Part shown: positions 42,694-53,500 of the stretch, piece by piece
Position numbering within the stretch: the stretch's first letter is position 1
How the letters are laid out: every line of letters begins with the position of its first letter
Source: Pseudomonas alkylphenolica
Lineage (GTDB): Bacteria > Pseudomonadota > Gammaproteobacteria > Pseudomonadales > Pseudomonadaceae
Assembly: GCF_016009175.1 (NCBI RefSeq)
Contig: NZ_JADUCM010000034.1
Span: 1-53,500 of the forward strand
Direction of reading: 5' to 3'
Length of the DNA: 53,500 nucleotides
Position numbers and translations under genes: made by a program
Notes under the pieces: model-generated
What the model was told of the DNA's origin: nothing
Seen by the model: the letters and a program-made list of their open reading frames with translations, nothing else
The model's database searches: none

Positions 42694-43682
42694 AGCTGCG
42701 CCCAATGGCTGAGGTCCTGTCGATGGGCTTTCAGGTAAGGCAAAACAGCCGCCAGCAGCGGCGCCTTGAACTGTTCCTGAAAGCGATGGGCCAAGCCCGG
42801 GATCAAGCGTAACTGGCTGCCCTGAATATGCGCAGCCAGGTGCACACCATGCATCACCGGCAGCAACGGATCGGCCGTGCCATGCACCACCAGGGTGGGC
42901 ACCCGCAGGCGATCCAGCAAGGCCACCCGGCTGGGTTCGGCAAGTATGGCCATGATCTGGCGTTCGACCCCTTCAGGATTGAAGGCACGGTCATAGGATT
43001 GCGCCGCCTGGCGCAACAGTTCCTGACGATCGTCCTTGACCTGTGGGCTGCCCAGCGCCGCCAGCAGGTCGGCCTGCTGCTCGATGGACACCTCACGGTT
43101 CGGCGCTTCGCGGCGGGCCAGCAACTGCACCAGCGCCGGGCTTGGCGTTGGCAGGCCCTGGGCGCCGGAGCTGGACATGATCAAAGTGAGGCTCTCCACC
43201 CGCTCGGGGGCCAGGGCCGCCAAGTGCTGGGCGATCATTCCGCCCATGCTCACCCCCAGCACATGAAAGCGTTCGATGCGCAGGGCGTCCATCAGCCCCA
43301 GGCTGTCTTCGGCCATGTCCGTAAGGGTGTAGGGGGCCGTTACCGAGAGCCCGAGTTTGTAACGCAACAGCTGATAGGTGAGGTTGGCAGTGGCCGGGGC
43401 CTGGCTCCAGGTGCTCAGCCCGACATCACGGTTGTCGTAACGGATCACCCGAAAACCTTGCTGACACAGGGCAACCACCACCTCATCGGGCCAATGGATC
43501 AATTGCCCGCCCAGGCCCATGACCAACAGCAGGGCCGGGTCCGAATCGCGGCCGATGCTCTGGTACGCCACGCTCAGTTGCGCCAGCTCGACCCGCTCGG
43601 TGGGCACATTGACGTCACAGCGCGACGCCGCAAAGGAAGAAGTAGCACCGATCAGTGCCAGAAAAAACAAAAAAGCCCGCAT
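42690..43682 (-). CDS. Exported alpha/beta-fold hydrolase
   Basis: 330 residues with a signal peptide (MRAFLFFLALIGATSSFAA). Nucleophile elbow GVSMGG (Ser about 146), acid in HGTADPLLP and His in PGLAHRF form the catalytic triad; YDNRDVGLST lies by the oxyanion region. Resembles secreted esterase-like members of the family; substrate unknown. The start at 43682 follows from the signal peptide; 61 upstream in-frame codons lack export features. Divergent from metR. Confidence 0.88.
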   Translation of the reverse strand: MRAFLFFLALIGATSSFAASRCDVNVPTERVELAQLSVAYQSIGRDSDPALLLVMGLGGQLIHWPDEVVVALCQQGFRVIRYDNRDVGLSTWSQAPATANLTYQLLRYKLGLSVTAPYTLTDMAEDSLGLMDALRIERFHVLGVSMGGMIAQHLAALAPERVESLTLIMSSSGAQGLPTPSPALVQLLARREAPNREVSIEQQADLLAALGSPQVKDDRQELLRQAAQSYDRAFNPEGVERQIMAILAEPSRVALLDRLRVPTLVVHGTADPLLPVMHGVHLAAHIQGSQLRLIPGLAHRFQEQFKAPLLAAVLPYLKAHRQDLSHWAQL

Positions 43683-43919
43683 GACAGAAACACCAGAATG
43701 CAAATCCCCAGTAGAACGCGAGTCTGATGAAAGCCGTTCAAGCGCGCTGCCACAGTTGCGTGACAATTTAATGAATGGCGCCCGACGGTCATCCCGACGA
43801 CGGGCTGTGGACGTTACCGGGCGTCGCTCAACTGCAAAATGCCAGTCGACAGCCAATAACAACATGAGAGAAACTCAACATAAGAAGTTTTTCATCCAGT
43901 TTTGCTCATGGAGCCAGTC

Positions 43920-44837
43920 GTGCTTGAGATCCGCCACCTGAAAACCCTGCATGCCTTGCGCGAGGCTGACAGCCTGGTCGAGGCCGCTGAACGGCTGCAC
44001 CTTACCCAGTCGGCCTTGTCTCACCAGTTCAAAGAGCTGGAAGAGCGCCTGGGGATGCAGCTGTTCATGCGCAAGACCAAGCCAATCCGCTTCACCAGCG
44101 CCGGCCTGCGCCTGCTGCAGTTGGCAGACGCCACCCTGCCCTTGTTGCGCGGTGCCGAACGCGACATCGCCCGCCTGGCAGGCGGCACCGCCGGGCGTCT
44201 GCACATGGCTATCGAATGCCACAGCTGCTTTCAATGGCTGATGCCGACCATCGACCAGTTTCGCGACGCCTGGCCAGAGGTCGAACTGGACCTGGCTTCT
44301 GGCTTTGCCTTTGCGCCGCTGCCCGCCCTGGCACGCGGCGACCTCGACCTGGTGGTGACCTCCGACCCGCTCGAGCTGGCCGGCCTGACCTATGTGCCGC
44401 TGTTCACCTATGAAGCCATGCTCGCCGTAGCCAACCAGCACCCCTTGGCCAGCAAGCCTTACATCGTGCCGGATGACCTGATCAGTGAAACCCTGATCAC
44501 CTACCCGGTAGAACGTGATCGCCTGGACATTTTCACCCGTTTCCTCGAACCCGCCGATGTTGAACCTGCGCAGGTGCGCACGGCGGAACTGACGGTCATG
44601 ATGATGCAGCTGGTCGCCAGCGGGCGAGGCGTTTGTGGCATGCCGCACTGGGCTTTGCACGAATACAGCTCGCGCGGTTACGTGAAGGGCAAACGCCTGG
44701 GCGAGAAAGGTCTGTTTGCCACTTTGTATGCAGCCGTGCGCACCGACATGCTCGATGCACCCTACATGCGCGACTTTTTGCTGACCGCCAAAGATACCTC
44801 GTTCTCCACCCTCGACGGGGTCAGCGCCGTGCGTTGA
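43920..44837 (+). CDS. metR: LysR-family regulator of methionine synthesis
   Basis: 305 residues: N-terminal helix-turn-helix (about 18-37, AAERLHLTQSALSHQFKELE) and a LysR effector domain that in MetR senses homocysteine. The N-terminus MLEIRHLKTLHALREADSL is characteristic of MetR. I chose GTG at 43920 because GGAG lies six bases upstream; an ATG at 43908 would add four residues. No met structural gene is adjacent. It is divergent from the hydrolase gene. Confidence 0.9.
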   Translation: MLEIRHLKTLHALREADSLVEAAERLHLTQSALSHQFKELEERLGMQLFMRKTKPIRFTSAGLRLLQLADATLPLLRGAERDIARLAGGTAGRLHMAIECHSCFQWLMPTIDQFRDAWPEVELDLASGFAFAPLPALARGDLDLVVTSDPLELAGLTYVPLFTYEAMLAVANQHPLASKPYIVPDDLISETLITYPVERDRLDIFTRFLEPADVEPAQVRTAELTVMMMQLVASGRGVCGMPHWALHEYSSRGYVKGKRLGEKGLFATLYAAVRTDMLDAPYMRDFLLTAKDTSFSTLDGVSAVR

Positions 44838-44840
44838 CGG

Positions 44841-45479
44841 TCACGCCAGCTTGCGCTGCTCCTGCACCAGGCGCAGTGCCAGGCCGGCAAGGACAAAGCC
44901 CATGACATACCGCTGCAGCCTCAGCCACAGCGGATAACGCACGAACCAGGCCGAAAGGCTGGCAGCGAACACAGCGATCAACAGGTTCACCGAGAAACTC
45001 ACGCTGATCTGGGTCAGGCCGAGGATCAGGCTCTGGGCCAGTACCGAGCCGTGCTCAGGGGTAATGAACTGCGGCAGGATCGACAGGTAGAAGATCGCCA
45101 CTTTGGGGTTCAGCACGCTGGTCAGAAAGCCCATCATCACCAGTTTTGCCGGTGCATCGGGGGCCAGTTCGCGGGCCTCGAAGGGCGAGCGTGCCCCCGG
45201 CTTGAGTGCTTGCCAGGCCATCCACAGCAAGTAGGCGGCGCCCGCCCAGCGAAGCAGGTCATACCCCAGTGGAACTGCCATGAACACGGCCGTCAGGCCC
45301 ACGGCGGCGGCCGTCATGTGCACCAGAAAACCGGCAACCACGCCCACCAGCGAGGTGACCCCGGCCATCCGACCCTGGCAGATCGAGCGCGAAATCAGGT
45401 AGATCATGTTGGGGCCGGGCGTCAGCACCATCAACAACGCCGCGCCGGTAAACAACAGCCATTCATGCAGGGGAATCAT
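44841..45479 (-). CDS. LysE/RhtB-family amino-acid exporter
   Basis: 212-residue inner-membrane protein with about six helices. The family signature LTPGPNMIYLIS lies at 19-30, and FLTSVLNPKVAIFYLSILPQF (in part) near 118-138. Exports amino acids or their derivatives; substrate not readable. AAGGA precedes the ATG. Converges with metR. Confidence 0.9.
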   Translation of the reverse strand: MIPLHEWLLFTGAALLMVLTPGPNMIYLISRSICQGRMAGVTSLVGVVAGFLVHMTAAAVGLTAVFMAVPLGYDLLRWAGAAYLLWMAWQALKPGARSPFEARELAPDAPAKLVMMGFLTSVLNPKVAIFYLSILPQFITPEHGSVLAQSLILGLTQISVSFSVNLLIAVFAASLSAWFVRYPLWLRLQRYVMGFVLAGLALRLVQEQRKLA

Positions 45480-45512
45480 AAGCAGTCCTTTGCCAATGGA
45501 AGGTTAGCCAGC

Positions 45513-45917
45513 TTACCGCGCCAGCGTGCGGTACAGCGGCAGGATCAGGTCCCGTGTCAGCGGCGCCAGCTCGAGCGACAGCGGCTTGCGTGCCGAGACC
45601 CAGACCACCTCTTCGATTTCTGCACCGGGCTCGACGGGCATCGCGGTGTGTACCTGAAACAGCTCGGCCTGAACCTCAAATCCCGGCTCGTTGGCCGCTG
45701 GCGCGCTGAACTGGCCGAGGTAGTCCGCATCCTGGGGGTCGATCTGCAACCCCAGCTCTTCAAACAGTTCGCGGGCCAGCGCCGACACCGGCTGTTCATC
45801 GGCCTCGATCTTGCCGCCAGGCTGCATGAAGGCCTGGGTGCCACGCTTGCGTACCAACAGGGTACGGCCTTGCGGGTCGAGCAGCAGGGCAGCAGCGATG
45901 CGGATGGTTTTGCTCAT
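45513..45917 (-). CDS. NUDIX hydrolase
   Basis: 134 residues with an intact Nudix box GX5EX7REUXEEXGU: GGKIEADEQPVSALAREL then FEELGL (about 37-60). Acts on a nucleoside-diphosphate-linked compound; which one is unknown. The start at 45917 (MSKTIRIAAALL) is the plausible one, 66 upstream codons being unlike protein. Divergent from lhr. Confidence 0.9.
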   Translation of the reverse strand: MSKTIRIAAALLLDPQGRTLLVRKRGTQAFMQPGGKIEADEQPVSALARELFEELGLQIDPQDADYLGQFSAPAANEPGFEVQAELFQVHTAMPVEPGAEIEEVVWVSARKPLSLELAPLTRDLILPLYRTLAR

Positions 45918-46043
45918 GGGAAACTCGTCAACAGAAAAACGCGTTAGGATCACATGTTGCCGGTGCCAGCACAATCGCGTCGCCGTACCGCGCCCTGACG
46001 AACGTCCCTTGCAACGCGCCGCGCCTGGCCGCATAAACAGTCC

Positions 46044-50339
<4,296 letters not shown>

Positions 50340-50481
50340 CCGGCCGTGCGCGAATGATTTTTACTCAAGCAAACCGCCGGCAAACCTTCATCTGTGCAGG
50401 CTGGCGCTATCGCGCCGAACCGGGCTATGGTCGTGGATTGTCCAGGCCCTGAGCCTGACCGTGCCATCGCAAGGAACCCGT

Positions 50482-52101
50482 ATGAGCCTGTCACTTCTCA
50501 GCCGCTACGCCTTTTTCGCCGCCTGTGTCCTGTTCACCCTGGCGAGCCTGCCGTTTCTGCACCATGAATGGCTGTGGCCGTTCACCCTGGGCACCGCCGT
50601 GCTCAGCCTGATCGGTATCGTCGACCTGCTGCAGAGCCGCCATGCGGTGCGGCGCAACTACCCGATTCTGGGGAATATCCGCTACCTGGTCGAAGGCATT
50701 CGCCCGGAAATCCGCCAATACCTCCTCGAAGCCGACAGCGATGCCCTGCCCTTCTCCCGCGCCCAGCGCTCTCTGGTGTACGCGCGGGCGAAAAACGAAG
50801 CCTCCGACAAACCCTTCGGCACCTTGATTGACGTTTACCAGGCCGGCTTCGAGTTCATCGGCCACTCCATGCGCCCTGCGCCCTTGAGCGACCCGTCGAG
50901 CTTTCGCGTGATCGTCGGCGGACCGCAGTGCACCCAGCCTTATTCGGCTTCGGTGTTCAACATCTCGGCCATGAGCTTCGGCTCGCTCAGCGCCAACGCC
51001 ATCCGGGCGCTCAACCAGGGGGCCAAGCTGGGCAACTTCGCTCATGACACCGGTGAAGGCAGCATCAGCCCCTATCACCGCGAACACGGTGGTGACCTGA
51101 CCTGGGAGCTGGGCAGCGGCTATTTTGGTTGCCGCACCTCTGACGGTCGCTTCGACCCCGAGCGCTTTGCCGAGCAAGCGCGCAGCCCGCAAGTGCGCAT
51201 GATCGAAATCAAGATGAGCCAAGGCGCCAAGCCCGGCCATGGCGGTATCCTGCCCAAGCATAAGGTCACCCGCGAAATTGCCGATACCCGTGGGGTGATG
51301 ATGGGCGAAGACTGCATTTCGCCGTCGCGCCACAGCGCCTTCTCGACGCCGATCGAGATGATGCAGTTCATTGCCCAACTGCGTGAACTGTCGGGTGGTA
51401 AGCCGGTGGGATTCAAGTTCTGCCTGGGCCATCCCTGGGAGTTCATGGGCATTGCCAAGGCCATGCTGGACACCGGCATCCTCCCGGACTTCATCGTCGT
51501 CGACGGCAAGGAAGGTGGCACTGGCGCCGCACCGGTAGAGTTCACCGACCATATCGGTGTGCCCCTGCGTGAAGGCCTGTTGTTCGTGCACAACACCCTG
51601 GTCGGCCTGAATCTGCGCGACAAGATCAAACTCGGCGCCAGCGGCAAGATTGTCAGTGCCTTCGATATCGCCAGCGTGCTGGCCATCGGTGCCGACTGGG
51701 CCAACTCGGCCCGCGGCTTCATGTTCGCGATTGGCTGTATACAGTCGCAAAGTTGCCACACCAACAAATGTCCCACCGGCGTCGCCACCCAGGACGCCTT
51801 GCGCCAGCGTGCCCTGGTAGTGCCGGACAAAGCCCAGCGGGTATTCAACTTCCACCACAGCACCCTCAAGGCCCTGGCCGAAATGCTCGCCGCCGCCGGC
51901 CTGGATCACCCGTCACAGCTGGAAGCCAAGCACCTCGTGCGCCGCGTCTCGGCCACCGAAATCAAACTGTTCTCGCAGATGCATGTGTTCCTCAAGCCGG
52001 GTGAATTGCTCAGCGGCGAAATCAGTGGCGAGTTCTATTCGCGGATGTGGCAGATGGCCCAGGCCGAGAGCTTCGAGCCGCGCACCATCACGGCAGCATG
52101 A
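50482..52101 (+). CDS. Membrane-tethered glutamate-synthase-like flavoprotein
   Basis: 539 residues. One or two hydrophobic helices (about 8-48) precede a GltB-type central/FMN domain (about 90-520). FMN and substrate segments GEDCISPSRHSAFSTP and VDGKEGGTGAAP are clear. Three cysteines CX5CX4C (Cys419, 425, 430) match the [3Fe-4S] site of GOGAT. It lacks the glutaminase and NADPH domains, so it is not glutamate synthase itself. Substrate unknown. AAGGA before the ATG at 50482. Confidence 0.9.
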   Translation: MSLSLLSRYAFFAACVLFTLASLPFLHHEWLWPFTLGTAVLSLIGIVDLLQSRHAVRRNYPILGNIRYLVEGIRPEIRQYLLEADSDALPFSRAQRSLVYARAKNEASDKPFGTLIDVYQAGFEFIGHSMRPAPLSDPSSFRVIVGGPQCTQPYSASVFNISAMSFGSLSANAIRALNQGAKLGNFAHDTGEGSISPYHREHGGDLTWELGSGYFGCRTSDGRFDPERFAEQARSPQVRMIEIKMSQGAKPGHGGILPKHKVTREIADTRGVMMGEDCISPSRHSAFSTPIEMMQFIAQLRELSGGKPVGFKFCLGHPWEFMGIAKAMLDTGILPDFIVVDGKEGGTGAAPVEFTDHIGVPLREGLLFVHNTLVGLNLRDKIKLGASGKIVSAFDIASVLAIGADWANSARGFMFAIGCIQSQSCHTNKCPTGVATQDALRQRALVVPDKAQRVFNFHHSTLKALAEMLAAAGLDHPSQLEAKHLVRRVSATEIKLFSQMHVFLKPGELLSGEISGEFYSRMWQMAQAESFEPRTITAA

Positions 52102-52277
52102 ACCAGCGCTCGGCAGTGCACCTGGCGCAAGGCAGAGACATCCGGTAATACCCTGTCTTTGCAATCGTCGTCAAAACTTGCAAACCTCCCGCCGCCGATC
52201 GGCCTGTCCCTGCAGCACGGAACCACTGCTGCAGGGCACCTATCCTTTACTGAAACACCCTCGCCAAGGCTTTCATC

Positions 52278-53399
52278 ATGAACAACGGTCGCGACCATCG
52301 CATCGACTTCTATCGCGGACTGGCGCTGATCTTCATTTTCTGGGATCACATTCCCGGCAACCCGCTGGCCAACTTTACGGTGCGTAACTTCGGCTTCAGC
52401 GATGCCGCCGAAATTTTCGTCTTCCTGGCCGGCTACGCAGCGGTGCTGGCCTACGGCAAGATCGCCCTGCGCGATGGCTGGCTGGTCGCCAGCGTGCGCA
52501 TTCTGCGTCGCGCCTGGGTGCTCTATGTGGTGCACATCTTCCTGTTGGTGCTGCTGATGGGGATCGTCTTCGTCGCCAACAACCATGTCGAAACCCGCGA
52601 CATGATCCAGGAAATGGGCCTTTACTATTTCCTCGGCAACCCGCAACAAGCGCTGGTGGACGAACTGCTGCTGCGCTTCAAGCCCAACCTGATGGACCCG
52701 CTGCCGCTGTACATCCTGCTGCTGCTTGGCCTGCCGCTGGTGCTGCCGGCGATGCTGCGCAAGGTCGAGTATGTGGTAGGCCTGTCGGTCGCCCTGTACC
52801 TGCTGGCGCCGATGTTCCAGTGGAACCTCGCGGCCCAGGAAGGTGGCGTGTGGTTCTTTAATCCGTTGGCCTGGCAGCTGTTGTTTATTCTCGGCGGCGC
52901 CGTGGCGATTCATGCCCAACGCGAAAAGCCGCTGCAAACCCGAGCGGCCTGGCGTCAGCCACTGTTCATGGTGGCCGCGATTTACCTGCTGGTGTGCGCC
53001 GTGATCGCCTTGTCCTGGCGCTGGCCTGCGGTGCATGACGCCTGGATGCCCAAGCTGCTTGCCGAATGGCTGTACCCGATCAGCAAGACCAACCTGTCGC
53101 CTGCACGCCTGTTGCACTTCCTGGCCCTGGCTTATGTCACTGCCAAGCTGTTGCCGAGCGGGCCCTGGGTTGAAGGCTGGCTGGTGCAGCAAAGCTGCCG
53201 GATGGGGCGTTATTCGCTTGAGGTATTCTGCTTTGGTGTACTGCTGGCGCCGCTGGCCGACATGGCCAATGCGCTGGGTGGCGATACCTGGCCCGTGCAG
53301 GTCGTGACTGCGCTGGTTGGGGTGGGCCTGATGGTATTGCTGGCGCTCTGGCTTGACCTGAACAAGCGCCTGGGGCGGCCGGTGCAAGTACCGGCTTGA
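52278..53399 (+). CDS. OpgC-family membrane acyltransferase
   Basis: 373 residues, about ten hydrophobic helices. RIDFYRGLALIFIFWDHIPGNPL (first part, residues 8-27) with FVFLAGY (48-54) is the OpgC signature. OpgC proteins modify osmoregulated periplasmic glucans with succinyl groups; the substrate here is an inference from the family. About 175 bases after the GltB-like gene, probably its own unit. Confidence 0.88.
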   Translation: MNNGRDHRIDFYRGLALIFIFWDHIPGNPLANFTVRNFGFSDAAEIFVFLAGYAAVLAYGKIALRDGWLVASVRILRRAWVLYVVHIFLLVLLMGIVFVANNHVETRDMIQEMGLYYFLGNPQQALVDELLLRFKPNLMDPLPLYILLLLGLPLVLPAMLRKVEYVVGLSVALYLLAPMFQWNLAAQEGGVWFFNPLAWQLLFILGGAVAIHAQREKPLQTRAAWRQPLFMVAAIYLLVCAVIALSWRWPAVHDAWMPKLLAEWLYPISKTNLSPARLLHFLALAYVTAKLLPSGPWVEGWLVQQSCRMGRYSLEVFCFGVLLAPLADMANALGGDTWPVQVVTALVGVGLMVLLALWLDLNKRLGRPVQVPA

Positions 53400-53412
53400 G
53401 CCTTTCTATAGA

Positions 53413-53438
53413 GTGGGCGCCCCCCGGTAGGCGCCCCC
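53413..53438 (+). terminator. Hairpin after the OpgC-like gene
   Basis: GGGCGCC / GGCGCCC stem with loop CCCCGGTA just after the stop codon; no T-run. The remaining bases to 53500 show no gene. Confidence 0.5.
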
Positions 53439-53500
53439 ACAATTTGGAGGGGGGGTGAGATCACGGTGCCGCGCCCGCCCGCGGAACCTCGGCAGGCGTG

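Noticed and set aside
43855..43862. AATAACAA before metR as an Hfq/Crc site
   Set aside because: More than 50 bases from the chosen start and a short motif that can occur by chance; no carbon-control reason for metR.

Overview
The window looks like chromosome of a Pseudomonas, most probably of the P. putida group. GC is high and codon usage is uniform. The gene order dcd - cold-shock gene - apbC - metG - rnf-like genes - nth - PA3496-type gene - response regulator - argG - motY - pyrC - rnt - peroxiredoxin - bfd - bfr - grxD - argF - glpFKRD - aatJQMP - aauSR - glpM - lhr is the one I remember for that group. A P. putida-type REP element lies beside the cold-shock gene. There is no prophage, IS element, CRISPR array, tRNA or rRNA in the window.

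Region by region. 1-6.6 kb: a five-haem cytochrome c fusion, then a basic-amino-acid ABC importer operon (binding protein, two permeases, ATPase) with an M14 zinc amidohydrolase gene inside it and a good sigma-54 promoter in front. 6.6-9.3 kb: a small Pro-rich protein, dcd, a cold-shock gene with a long leader, and apbC/mrp. 9.5-15.8 kb: metG, then a compact overlapping rnfA-B-D-G-E-nth cluster. 15.9-17.7 kb: a PA3496-like small gene, a NarL-type response regulator, and an AT-rich pocket with an unknown membrane protein. 17.7-24.1 kb: argG, motY, pyrC, rnt, then an iron/peroxide group (peroxiredoxin, bfd, bfr, grxD). 24.1-30.1 kb: a stand-alone molybdopterin oxidoreductase, argF with an ArgR operator, an FbpC-like ATPase overlapping argF, a PhzF-like protein and YbaK. 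30.1-35.6 kb: the glycerol regulon glpF-glpK-glpR-glpD. 35.6-42.7 kb: the acidic-amino-acid transporter aatJQMP with its two-component system aauSR, again behind a sigma-54 promoter, followed by glpM. 42.7-53.4 kb: a secreted alpha/beta hydrolase, metR, a LysE exporter, a NUDIX hydrolase, the giant helicase Lhr, a membrane-tethered glutamate-synthase-like flavoprotein and an OpgC-type acyltransferase.

The most interesting system is the Rnf-like cluster. It sits in the classical rnf-nth position but has no rnfC. Its RnfB has lost the N-terminal membrane anchor and carries a C-terminal tail resembling the tail of RnfC. RnfA lacks both cysteines, and RnfE one of its two, that hold the intramembrane [2Fe-2S] cluster in canonical Rnf. 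The FMN-attachment threonines of RnfD and RnfG and the three [4Fe-4S] motifs of RnfB are all kept. This looks like a remodelled membrane redox machine that is still under selection, not a decayed one, and its electron donor and route across the membrane must differ from standard Rnf.

Regulation that can be read directly: two GG-N10-GC sigma-54 promoters, one before each amino-acid importer; a two-half-site ArgR operator before argF; a Fur-like site before bfd; GlpR-like operators before glpD and, more weakly, glpF; Hfq/Crc-type A-rich motifs at the glpF and aatJ ribosome-binding regions; and hairpins between binding-protein and permease genes in both ABC operons.
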